Positions 24,928 through 32,969 of a DNA stretch of 36,796 nt are shown here, piece after piece (positions within the stretch are counted from its first letter, which is position 1; the number at the start of each line of letters is the position of its first letter). Both the position numbers and the translations under genes were made by a program. Source of the stretch: Sphingobacteriaceae bacterium (GTDB lineage: Bacteria > Bacteroidota > Bacteroidia > Sphingobacteriales > Sphingobacteriaceae); contig CANHCS010000015.1 of NCBI GenBank assembly GCA_947459195.1, positions 1-36,796 on the forward strand. Reading direction: 5' to 3'. The notes beneath the pieces are model-generated. The model was not told where the DNA came from, ran no database searches, and worked only from the letters and a program-made list of their open reading frames with translations.

Positions 24928-26259
24928 ATGAAAAGATACCAATTATTCCTTCTCTTAGCATGTACCGTCTTGGCTTGTAAGAAGGATGCCAATGATGATC
25001 AAAAGCAAACTGAAAACAAAGTATCAACTTTCAAAAACACCAGCATCAGGCTAACAATTGCCAATTTGAGTGCAAATGAAATAGAAGCTGCGCTTAATGG
25101 CAGCATATCAGGAACCACACTTTACTCGAAAAATGGATTGGAGCATTTGATCATCTCCCCCACACTATTTTTCAACGAACCGCTTATTCCAGCAATTCAC
25201 CTGATCAAAAAAAACGGAGAATGGGTCTATGAAAATTATTATGCTGCAGGTGCAATGGGTGCCGGTAGAGACAGCGAATATTTTGATGATGCCGGAACCA
25301 TCGTGTTCGCCGACCACGGTCTGGAATTGAGACAAGGTACTTGGCCTTTCGGAAACCTCATGATGGCCAAAACCAATGGCGAGCAACTAAGCTGGTCAAA
25401 CATCTCTACAGATAGGAGTTTCTACCATTCCATTTCCACAGGAGACCTTAATAATGATGGATTTAAAGATGTGATAGGTTTACACATGGGCACTAAAAGC
25501 AATTGGTTCGATAACCTTCACCCTTACCTGCAAAAGTCAAATGGAAGTTTTGAGGCAGATAGAAATTTGATCTCTTATACCAATTGGCCTGGTCTTCGTG
25601 GTGCAGGTGCGGTTTTGGTCAGCAATATCATGGACGATGCAAGACCGGAAATCATCATGGCAGACTACGGCCCAGATCCGCGTTTCCCCAGAATCAGGTA
25701 CAGCTTTGCCATATTCAGTTTCAGTTCTCAAACCGGAAAATATGAATTCGTCAAAACACCGGGCGTGTTGGGTTTTGCTACGCGTGAGCTCGGTGTTACC
25801 TCTATGAAAGCGGTCGACTTTGATAAAGACGGAGATCTTGACCTCGCCTTGGCTTATGAAAGTAGCCAGATCAACGGGCTGGAAATATGGACCAATAACG
25901 GGAACGGCAACTACACTTTCAGTAATGATCGATTAGAGTACAATTTTAGTGAGCTTCAGTTTAGAGAATTTGAAATTGCCGATGTAGATAAGGACGGATG
26001 GCAAGATATCGTATTAAACGCATGGCAAGGAAACTTATTTAAAGGAAATTTCGCTACTGGCGAAGTATTTCTTCATAACCTGATCTGGAAAAATAATAAG
26101 GGAAAATTTGAAAAACTGAGTACTCCAAACGCTATTTATCTTGGAGAAACACCATCGTATATCAAAGCTTTTCTAATCAATAATAAGCTTAGGTTAATTG
26201 GAATCAGAGGAAGTGCAGATGGGAGACTCATCATCACAGATATAGACCCGGTATTTTAA
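24928..26259 (+). CDS. FG-GAP/VCBS-repeat lipoprotein 2
   Basis: This 443-residue lipoprotein has a lipobox (CTVLAC) followed by KKDAND, then a region with FG-GAP-type repeats. Calcium-binding-like loops are DLNNDGFKD, DFDKDGDLD and DVDKDGWQD, and further repeats are degenerate (DDARPEIIMADYG). The predicted fold is a seven-bladed propeller at the cell surface or in the periplasm. Its size and layout match lipoprotein 1, but identity looks low outside the loops. The upstream region has the dyad motif shared with the sensor-like genes. It is convergent with lipoprotein 3. Confidence 0.82.
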   Translation: MKRYQLFLLLACTVLACKKDANDDQKQTENKVSTFKNTSIRLTIANLSANEIEAALNGSISGTTLYSKNGLEHLIISPTLFFNEPLIPAIHLIKKNGEWVYENYYAAGAMGAGRDSEYFDDAGTIVFADHGLELRQGTWPFGNLMMAKTNGEQLSWSNISTDRSFYHSISTGDLNNDGFKDVIGLHMGTKSNWFDNLHPYLQKSNGSFEADRNLISYTNWPGLRGAGAVLVSNIMDDARPEIIMADYGPDPRFPRIRYSFAIFSFSSQTGKYEFVKTPGVLGFATRELGVTSMKAVDFDKDGDLDLALAYESSQINGLEIWTNNGNGNYTFSNDRLEYNFSELQFREFEIADVDKDGWQDIVLNAWQGNLFKGNFATGEVFLHNLIWKNNKGKFEKLSTPNAIYLGETPSYIKAFLINNKLRLIGIRGSADGRLIITDIDPVF

Positions 26260-26321
26260 CAGGTAACCACTTTTCTTGTATTTATTTTGCACACCCCAGC
26301 AACAATGACTAAAATTAAGAT

Positions 26322-27803
26322 CTAAAGCTGTTTCCTCTTATAAACCCCGTCCACATCTTTTTGCCAAATTAAATTCAAACGACGATCTGCTGTAAAAATG
26401 TCCATTTTACCATCGCGGTTCAGATCTTGTACTTGGATAGGACCGTTCATGATCCCATCGGTATTCTTCTTTGAATTATCTTGGATGAAAGAACTGGTCA
26501 GATTTTGATAGGCTTTAAAATCAGTAGTTTTAAAGATATTGACCTCCCAATCGCCATTCACCTTTCCACCAACAGTAATCAACTCTTTTCTTCCATCATT
26601 ATCTAAATCTTCAGCTGCGATGCTGATCATAAAAAGTTGGTTTGAATAGGGTAGTCGAACACTGTTTTGCGCAGAAAAAGGCCCGCCATTTCCCCATAAA
26701 ACCCTAAACCGATTGGCATAGCCATTTTCATCAATAACATCGTTTACTACCAGGTCTAAAAAACCATCATTGTTCATATCAACCAGTTCGGCCCTATCGG
26801 CCCATTCGATATTACTAATACCAAAATCAGCATAAGTAAACTCACCAGCCCCGTTATTAATTAATGCCCTGCTTCTCGGGCTCACATCTTGATGATGAGA
26901 AAATAGCAAGACATCTAAATCACCATCTTTATCAATATCTCCAGAACAGCCGGGGGTCCAATCTCCTGTAATATCAGTAAATGATTTAACCCGATTAAAC
27001 CCATTAGGGGAGTTAAAAATAATATGTGGTGGATTAATTGGGGTAGGTTTACAGTTGGTACACCCGGCCCATTCATCAATATGAGAAACCAAGAATAAGT
27101 CAGGATAAGTGTCATTATTAAAGTCTCCAACTAAAATCTTTTCGGCAAAAAGTTGTGTTCCCGGAAAACTGATGGGCTGTTTAATAAAGGTAGTACCGTT
27201 AAACTTTTCAAAAATTGGGCCCGGCCAAGTATAGATTTTGTTTACGTCATAGCCCTCAAACCATACATAGTCCTCCAGTCCATCGCCATCATAATCTAGT
27301 TTCGCAACAGAAGCATAGCCTCCGGGATAATTTTGCCAAATTTTTACTTTCGAGAAAAGTTCATAAGAAGGTTTCAAAAAGTTTACAACAATGCGATTCC
27401 TTACAATTTGAATTGTTTTTGATTCCGAATTAAGAGGGTTATTCTTTGAACTTACGGTCACTTTTACCGTATAATCTGCTTTGAGTCCAAAACCTGGAAT
27501 TTTTAACTGGAATTTATCGTTTTTTGAATTACTATCCGTTTGGTGGATGATTTGATTATCCGAAGATCTTTTAGCTTCAATTTGGTAAATCAATCCACTC
27601 TCAGGGATCGCGGAGCTAACAGAGATGGTCAAGTCCAAAGTATCTTTGTTCAAAGCGTAAGTCCCCGGATTATTGTCCGGTGTCAAAGCAAAATTGACTT
27701 TTACCTCTTGGGGTTTAGATTCATCCTGATCGGCCTTTTTGCAGCCAATCAAGCCAATCATTGTTACAAGTAAGATGAGTGTTTTACTGCCTCTGATTTT
27801 CAT
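26322..27803 (-). CDS. FG-GAP/VCBS-repeat lipoprotein 3
   Basis: This 493-residue lipoprotein has a lipobox (MIGLIGC) followed by KKADQDE. An N-terminal Ig-like/Big-type domain (about residues 35-135) comes before a propeller with the loops DYDGDGLED, DFNNDTYPD, DIDKDGDLD, DMNNDGFLD, DLDNDGRKE and DLNRDGKMD, more complete than in lipoproteins 1 and 2. It differs from these also in lacking the shared dyad motif: no copy is visible in the 222 bases upstream. It may bind ligands or other envelope proteins, and its substrate is unknown. Confidence 0.82.
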   Translation of the reverse strand: MKIRGSKTLILLVTMIGLIGCKKADQDESKPQEVKVNFALTPDNNPGTYALNKDTLDLTISVSSAIPESGLIYQIEAKRSSDNQIIHQTDSNSKNDKFQLKIPGFGLKADYTVKVTVSSKNNPLNSESKTIQIVRNRIVVNFLKPSYELFSKVKIWQNYPGGYASVAKLDYDGDGLEDYVWFEGYDVNKIYTWPGPIFEKFNGTTFIKQPISFPGTQLFAEKILVGDFNNDTYPDLFLVSHIDEWAGCTNCKPTPINPPHIIFNSPNGFNRVKSFTDITGDWTPGCSGDIDKDGDLDVLLFSHHQDVSPRSRALINNGAGEFTYADFGISNIEWADRAELVDMNNDGFLDLVVNDVIDENGYANRFRVLWGNGGPFSAQNSVRLPYSNQLFMISIAAEDLDNDGRKELITVGGKVNGDWEVNIFKTTDFKAYQNLTSSFIQDNSKKNTDGIMNGPIQVQDLNRDGKMDIFTADRRLNLIWQKDVDGVYKRKQL

Positions 27804-28025
27804 TTTTGGGGATTGGGTACGATTAGATCAAGCACTATAGGCTTGTTAGTAGGTCAATACCCTTGGTACGCCTGTTTACTTAACCAAAAGTCTCTACTAA
27901 ACGTATAGTTTGAAGAAAGTATCTGCTCCTGTATGCTTCGCTTTGAAATCCAATGCAACACTATTGCTGGCACTCAAAGGTTCATAAAAGAGGTGATGAA
28001 TTATTCAGGGTTAAGTTTAAATTTC

Positions 28026-30005
28026 CTAGGGTTTTATATAGTTACTAAACCATTCTAAATTTGATTGCATCACTTTTAGATTGATTCTTGGCTCAGTTGG
28101 CCCATGGGCCTGTCTTGGTAGCACCAAAAACTTAACAGCAACTCCTCTACGACGGAGTGCATTATAAAACATGGTTCCATTACTTATTGGAACCCGTTGA
28201 TCACCTTCGCAATGTTGAAGCATGACAGGAGTATTAACATTTTGAACATATCTTAAAGGGGAATGCTTGTCGAATAAACTCCAATTTTCCCAAGGCTGTG
28301 ATTGGAAATAAGAAGGTATAAAACCTTCTATATCATCTGTCAAATTTTGAAATGGCAAATCAACAACAGGAGCTCCAATGCTTGCGGCTTTGAATCGATT
28401 CGTATGACCAACTGTCCAGCTACTCATAAATCCACCATAACTCCAACCCATGATACCGGTTCTGTTTTCATCAGCAAATCCACTATTGATTAAATAATCT
28501 ACACCATTCATTAGATCGATAAAATCTTTTCCTCCCCAATCAGCTCTGTTGCCTGTGCGAAAAGCAGTGCCATATCCTGTACTTCCCCTTGGATTTGGTC
28601 TCAATACTGCATATCCCATTTCAGCAAATGCAGCTATAGGATATGTTCCTGAATTTGCAGCAATACAGTTTTGAGAAAAAACACCTGCAGGCCCTCCATG
28701 AATATTCAAGAGTAAAGGAACTTTTTGTCCTGCTTTGTAATTGATCGGATAAGTCAACAACCCTTCAATTTCCACCCCATCGGCACCTGTCCACTTTATA
28801 ACTTCTGTTTTAGGTATTGGTTTATCTAAAAAAGAAGCATTAACGTTTGTCAATTTAGCAGCTGTATAATTTCTACTGTCACTAATATATGCCTGTGGCA
28901 GGCTAGATGGACTTTGTAATATAAATGAAAAGTGTGTCCCGGTGCTATTGAGTGATGGGGTTGTAATAAATCTCTTTTCTGCCTTACTCCATTCTTCTAT
29001 TCCTTTACCATCAGCACCTAGAAAATAGATACTATTGAGCGTTTTATTGCCATCAAGAACAATGACATTTTTACCATCAGCCGACCAGTCAATTATTTCA
29101 GCGCCTTCATTAGGTGTGGACTTCAATTGAGTGATTTTTCCGTCTTTAGTATTAAATACAGCAATATATTTTGCTCCCGACCAATCTACAGGAGCGGGAG
29201 AATACTCAAAAGCTATTTTTTGTCCATCAGGACTATAAACAGGAGATGCTTCATTACCTAAGCTAGTTATCAACGTTTTAGCTAAGCCTTTCTCTACATC
29301 AACAACTGATATATCTTGATTTAAACCCTCATTTGCTTTGGGAGTTTTTCCGTGACTATAGACTATTTGTTTATCATCCTTGCTCCAACTGAAGCTATTG
29401 ATATTATAGTTTTCTTTTGTGAGTAGTTTTTGAATACGCTTACCACTGCTGTCATTCTGAGCTAAAAACATAACATAAAGACGATTTTGTTTTACTTCTT
29501 CATCCATGTAATACCAATCGTTCTTTGCTTTTTTATTTTTTTCGTCCTTATCTGTAGCAGCATCCAGCATTGAAAAAGCAATCATCTTGCCATTATTACT
29601 CCATTTGTGCGTTCCAACACCCGATTTTACATCAGTAATTTTTTCTGCCTCACCCCCGTCCACTGAAATAATGTATAAATTACTTTTCCCATCTCTTGAT
29701 GATGTGAAACTGATGAGTTTTCCGTCAGGACTCCAAGCTGGGTTACTTGAGTTTTTATCCCCCTTAGTCAATTGCACATGATTACTGCCGTCAGCATTAC
29801 ACATCCAAATATGATTGATATACTCACTTCTATCATCTGTCATGATAGCTTCTCTAACAGTGTAAACTACTTTAGACCCACTAGGCGAAACGACGGAAGA
29901 AGTAATATTCTTCAACTTTAAAGACTGATCTGGGGCCCAATTGTTTTGAGCATTAACATCAATTAAACATAAATGGAGTAAAACAACAAGCAGTACTATT
30001 CGCAT
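28026..30005 (-). CDS. S9-family serine peptidase (prolyl oligopeptidase/acylaminoacyl-peptidase type)
   Basis: This is a secreted peptidase of 659 residues with a signal peptide ending near VNAQ. The N-terminal part is a propeller with WD40/PD40-like repeats (SNPAWSPDGKLISFTSSRDG, SPVYSPDGQKIAFEYS). The C-terminal alpha/beta-hydrolase domain has the nucleophile Ser522 in GWSYGG, Asp602 in EGDQRVP and His634 in QAHGP, so the catalytic triad is complete. It probably degrades short peptides in the periplasm. A monocistronic unit is likely: the 222-base gap after the stop and the region before the start contain no partner gene. Confidence 0.93.
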   Translation of the reverse strand: MRIVLLVVLLHLCLIDVNAQNNWAPDQSLKLKNITSSVVSPSGSKVVYTVREAIMTDDRSEYINHIWMCNADGSNHVQLTKGDKNSSNPAWSPDGKLISFTSSRDGKSNLYIISVDGGEAEKITDVKSGVGTHKWSNNGKMIAFSMLDAATDKDEKNKKAKNDWYYMDEEVKQNRLYVMFLAQNDSSGKRIQKLLTKENYNINSFSWSKDDKQIVYSHGKTPKANEGLNQDISVVDVEKGLAKTLITSLGNEASPVYSPDGQKIAFEYSPAPVDWSGAKYIAVFNTKDGKITQLKSTPNEGAEIIDWSADGKNVIVLDGNKTLNSIYFLGADGKGIEEWSKAEKRFITTPSLNSTGTHFSFILQSPSSLPQAYISDSRNYTAAKLTNVNASFLDKPIPKTEVIKWTGADGVEIEGLLTYPINYKAGQKVPLLLNIHGGPAGVFSQNCIAANSGTYPIAAFAEMGYAVLRPNPRGSTGYGTAFRTGNRADWGGKDFIDLMNGVDYLINSGFADENRTGIMGWSYGGFMSSWTVGHTNRFKAASIGAPVVDLPFQNLTDDIEGFIPSYFQSQPWENWSLFDKHSPLRYVQNVNTPVMLQHCEGDQRVPISNGTMFYNALRRRGVAVKFLVLPRQAHGPTEPRINLKVMQSNLEWFSNYIKP

Positions 30006-30187
30006 AACAGTATATTTTAGTATTAAATGTAGGAATAAATTCTAAAAATCTAATAAAATCAGCCCCAACTGCCATATTTGTCGAAAATGCAGGAAACCTT
30101 CACATTACAGATGAAGATCGTGTGCTAAAAAAGTCCTAAAAAGTAATCACTTCAACCATTTACAAATTCCCCCTCAGCATACCATTT

Positions 30188-30235
30188 AGCGCACCCCACC
30201 AACAAAAAACCCGCTCAGGTTGACCTAAGAGGGTT
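30188..30235 (-). repeat. 48-bp terminator-like direct repeat, left copy
   Basis: It matches 32155-32202 at 42 of 48 positions. It includes an imperfect 12-bp stem (AACCCGCTCAGG with CCTAAGAGGGTT) followed on the minus strand by six T, so it can end minus-strand transcripts from umuDC. The two copies bracket umuDC. Confidence 0.75.
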
Positions 30236-30240
30236 TTTAA

Positions 30241-30262
30241 CGTTCTTTAGCGGTCTAGACGG
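30241..30262 (-). repeat. Partial tRNA-Asp 3' end, probable attachment-site remnant
   Basis: The 22 bases starting CGTTCTTTAGCGGTCT match 36654-36675, which span the 3' end of tRNA-Asp and its downstream flank, with one mismatch. The rest of the tRNA is absent. The position next to a terminator-like stem mirrors that at the intact tRNA. It is consistent with the distal attachment site of an element integrated in tRNA-Asp. Confidence 0.6.
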
Positions 30263-30388
30263 TAGTCCTCCCTTGTTTCTTACCGTACCTTAACCGTTCA
30301 AAAACCTCAAAATATATCATTAAAACGATGATATGGATTGGAATGGGGTTATCGATGTTCGGTTAAATACAGGTGTCCAGCTTCGGTT

Positions 30389-31636
30389 TTAGCACACCCG
30401 CAAAATATCTCCCCAATCGGTGGTATAGTTCGGACTCACATTCTCCCGTTTCATTGCCCAACGTTTTCTAAAGCCTTCGGAGGCTAAACGTAAAGTTCCG
30501 CTGCCGTAGTACTGATTGATCCGATCCAGGAGTTCACTCACCTGATTGTGCTTTGGCCCGTTCCATTCGGTGAAGAGGTTCAGTTGTACTTCTTGTTCGG
30601 GAATCAGACCTGTTACGATCACTGCTACCTTGCTGTACTGAAAGCGTGGATCGTAGATGGATTTTAACCCCTTTACAGACGCTTTCACGATATCGGGCGT
30701 GTTGTTGATAGGATGACTCAACGCCAAACTAATGGCGGGATTATATTGAGCTAAGTCCTTTCTGAAACGGTTGGTCAGTAATTGAACCGTCAGTACCGTA
30801 GCGCAGCTGGTATCCGCCCGGAGTTTCTCTGCCAATCGACTGGCATAAGCGGTGGTCGCTTCGATCAGTTCATACAGATTACTCGTCAGTTTACCAAAGG
30901 AGCGACTCGTACAAATGGCTTGTTTACGTTCCAACACTTCTTTGAGTGGGATGCAAGTTCTGCCCCAGAGTTCGTGCCATAGCCGTACACCCTGAATGGT
31001 CAGTTGGTGTTTGATCCATTGTTCGGGTTTTGCTCTCAATTGTGCGGCAGTTGTAATGCCCTCCAGTTCCAGTTTCACCTGGTAGGCTCTCCCGATCCCC
31101 CAGAGATCAGCAATAGGGAAAATTTGTGTGGCCTTGGTAATGGCTTCCTCGGTATCGAGTACACAAACACCACTAGTAGATTTCTTAGCGATCTTATTGG
31201 CCAACTTGGCCAGGGTCTTGGTGGGTCCTAATCCCACACTCACGGGGATGCCGGTATTTTGGATAACAGATTCTCGAAGATAGTGGGCGTAGGTATGCAG
31301 GTTCTCCATCCCTTTAAATGTCAGAAAGCACTCATCAATACTGTACACTTCCACTTCGGGGGTAAAGCGGGCCAGGTTATTCATCAATCTGGCACTGATA
31401 TCGGCATACAAGGTATAGTTACTACTGAATACGGCTACTTTTTCTTGTTCAATCAGGTCTGTCACCTTAAAATAAGGGACGCCCATTTTAATCCCCAATG
31501 CCTTAGCCTCATTACTGCGGGAGATAATGCAACCGTCATTATTGGAGAGTACCACTACGGGTTGACCATTCAATTCGGGGCGGAAGAGTCTTTCACAGGA
31601 TACATAAAAATTATTGCCGTCTACCAGAGCGAACAT
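30389..31636 (-). CDS. umuC: Y-family DNA polymerase, UmuC
   Basis: This translesion DNA polymerase has 415 residues, about the full length of E. coli UmuC (422). Palm motifs are intact: ALVDGNNFYVSCERLF with the first metal-binding Asp, SNNDGCIISRS, and YSIDECFL with the catalytic Asp-Glu pair. Fingers, little-finger and C-terminal parts are also present (VSVGLGPTKTLAKLAN, ICTSRSFG, QLNLF). The QLNLF-like sequence near residue 353 resembles a sliding-clamp binding motif. Its start overlaps the 3' end of the umuD-like gene by 26 bases. The polymerase looks active; what is unusual is its partner. Confidence 0.93.
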   Translation of the reverse strand: MFALVDGNNFYVSCERLFRPELNGQPVVVLSNNDGCIISRSNEAKALGIKMGVPYFKVTDLIEQEKVAVFSSNYTLYADISARLMNNLARFTPEVEVYSIDECFLTFKGMENLHTYAHYLRESVIQNTGIPVSVGLGPTKTLAKLANKIAKKSTSGVCVLDTEEAITKATQIFPIADLWGIGRAYQVKLELEGITTAAQLRAKPEQWIKHQLTIQGVRLWHELWGRTCIPLKEVLERKQAICTSRSFGKLTSNLYELIEATTAYASRLAEKLRADTSCATVLTVQLLTNRFRKDLAQYNPAISLALSHPINNTPDIVKASVKGLKSIYDPRFQYSKVAVIVTGLIPEQEVQLNLFTEWNGPKHNQVSELLDRINQYYGSGTLRLASEGFRKRWAMKRENVSPNYTTDWGDILRVC

Positions 31637-32066
31637 AACAGTGTGGTTTGTGTTGATGGGGCCTGCAGCTCCAGGTCACTACACCCCGAATCACCAGTTC
31701 ATTGGGGTCTACCTTTTCAGGTTCTTCGGTGTCTTTTCCGGTTCCAAGGTAAACCTGTTTCCCGATCAGGTAGAGTTGGCGTACCTTCCATTCGCCCCGG
31801 TACCAAACCACTACCAGAGAATTGTGTTTGGCCTTGATCGAAGTGTCGTACACAAACAAGGTTCCCTTACTGATACCCAAATTGATCAGCTCATCCGTAG
31901 TGGCCTCAGCATAATACGTATTTACCGGATCTTTCACCAAACGCTCCAAAATATTTAGGCGCCCTTCCATATAATCTTCGGCGGGGCTCACAAAACCAGA
32001 GGTCTTACCGGGATGGCTCAGTGGCTCCTGTTCCTCATTTTTGCTATCAAAACCTTGTTTAAACAC
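31611..32066 (-). CDS. umuD: UmuD-like protein with catalytic dyad replaced
   Basis: This 151-residue member of the LexA/UmuD S24 family precedes and overlaps umuC. The family block GFVSPAEDYMEGRLNILERLV (residues 24-44) lines up with the region after the self-cleavage site of E. coli UmuD, here Ser23-Gly24 in place of Cys-Gly. The nucleophile motif SGDSMI is replaced by TTDELI, so the catalytic Ser is Glu59, and the Lys of the VKK motif is Arg96 in VRQL. Self-cleavage by the Ser-Lys mechanism should therefore be impossible. The fold marks LFVYDTSIKAKHNSLVVV and IRGVVTW are kept. It probably still binds UmuC, perhaps as a constitutive form. Confidence 0.85.
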   Translation of the reverse strand: MFKQGFDSKNEEQEPLSHPGKTSGFVSPAEDYMEGRLNILERLVKDPVNTYYAEATTDELINLGISKGTLFVYDTSIKAKHNSLVVVWYRGEWKVRQLYLIGKQVYLGTGKDTEEPEKVDPNELVIRGVVTWSCRPHQHKPHCYVRSGRRQ

Positions 32067-32085
32067 GATAAATAATGAGGAACCA

Positions 32086-32108
32086 ATTTACTAAAATTTT
32101 TAGTAAAT
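32086..32108. promoter_or_regulatory. Near-perfect 23-bp palindrome before umuD, probable operator
   Basis: The half-site ATTTACTAAAA and its exact complement flank one central base. It ends 19 bases before the umuD ATG. On the minus strand it starts right after a TTTG (-33-like) and its end forms TAAATTGG, close to the -7 consensus, so it fills the promoter spacer. Repression by a LexA-like or phage-type regulator is inferred. Confidence 0.65.
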
Positions 32109-32154
32109 CAAAGGTGTAAAAAGAAAATGAAATTTCTATAGAAAGGGGGATTTC

Positions 32155-32202
32155 AGCACACCCCATAAACAAAAAACCCTCTCAGGTTATCCTAAGAGGG
32201 TT
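32155..32202 (-). repeat. 48-bp terminator-like direct repeat, right copy
   Basis: The 12-bp stem (AACCCTCTCAGG with CCTAAGAGGGTT, one mismatch) is followed on the minus strand by six T. It would terminate minus-strand transcription coming from the right, where only gene fragments now lie. It is near-identical to 30188-30235. Confidence 0.75.
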
Positions 32203-32230
32203 ATCTTTGATTATGACCGGTGAATAATTT

Positions 32231-32365
32231 CTATTTAGCAAAAAAATCGAACTTACCACTCCCAATTAAAGTATTGTTTGAACCATAAACATTAAAGCTT
32301 CCAACAATTTGACCCGGATACGTACTTTTTTCAAATACAACCATGGTTTTACTCGGATTGAGGCT
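32231..32365 (-). pseudogene. C-terminal fragment of a gene of unknown function
   Basis: On the minus strand an open stretch of 45 codons ends in a normal stop at 32231 and reads NPSKTMVVFEKSTYPGQIVG then SFNVYGSNNTLIGSGKFDFF followed by AK. It looks like the beta-rich end of a secreted or viral-like protein rather than random translation. A stop codon (complement of 32366-32368) cuts it off, and no start codon suits it. The bases beyond encode a different fragment on the other strand. It is too short to assign to a family. Confidence 0.35.
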
Positions 32366-32572
32366 TCAAACATCCTTCAGGAGGCTTTTAAATCTGATAA
32401 CGAGAATCCAGATGCTCACTTTTGGATAGGAAAGGTTTTGATTGAACTTAAACAAAGTGAGAAAGCCTGTGAACACTTCGTCAAAGCATATGAAATGGGT
32501 TTAACTAAAGCTAAAGACGAATTGATAAATCTGTGTGATTATACTGAGGAATCTTTTGATGAAGAAGAATAG
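32309..32572 (+). pseudogene. TPR-like protein fragment
   Basis: An 87-codon frame opens at a TTG. From about residue 18 it resembles the end of a tetratricopeptide protein: ASNILQEAFKSDNENPDAHF, then IGKVLIELKQSEKACEHFVK and AYEMGL, with an acidic tail (EESFDEEE). The first 18 codons are antisense to the minus-strand fragment and do not look like TPR sequence. No promoter or good start codon is visible, so this is probably a truncated gene end joined to unrelated DNA by a rearrangement. A short functional TPR protein is the alternative. Confidence 0.4.
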
Positions 32573-32969
32573 TATAGAAATGTACCTGAATCAGTCTCAC
32601 ATATAACCAATTCGATTGTCAGAGGTTACATAGAACTTTAAACTCAGAATGACCTTTATTTAATACCTAGAGTTGTTTTATCAGTATTGATAAGTTAGGC
32701 ACTACAATTCTTGTAATTAGATTATTAGAGTACAAACTAAGAGCTCTATTCTTAATAAAATCTAGGCTGTTACTAAAATTCGTGATCTAGATTTAATTGC
32801 AAACTATACTTTTAAGCAGTTTTTCTCATTTTTAGTATGTGTATATACCCCGCAGATGATAATCTGCAGCTTATAGCTATATGTAATCAAAATAACCTGA
32901 CTTCTTAAACCCAACAACCTAAAATTTCTTGATGAAATTACCCTTTACAGATAAAAATAAGAGCAATCT
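32573..32969. other. AT-rich non-coding stretch
   Basis: No convincing frame on either strand. A small perfect hairpin (GCAGAT, four bases, ATCTGC at 32852-32867) is the only structure noted; it lacks a T-run. The base composition matches the AT-rich genes to the right. Confidence 0.5.

Larger units (their letters stand above)
30006..30388. other. Intergenic region with terminator-like repeat and tRNA remnant
   Basis: There is no gene here. The region holds a 48-bp terminator-like repeat (30188-30235) and a 22-bp copy of the tRNA-Asp 3' end (30241-30262). A small hairpin (ATATCAT/ATGATAT at 30314-30334) lies before the end of umuC. Confidence 0.7.

Noticed and set aside
31259-31958. Long plus-strand open frames opposite umuC and umuD
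   Set aside because: They are antisense shadows of well-conserved genes and show no family motifs.
32203-32222. Possible second degenerate tRNA-Asp 3' end after the right 48-bp repeat
   Set aside because: Only scattered bases match the tRNA, no better than expected by chance.
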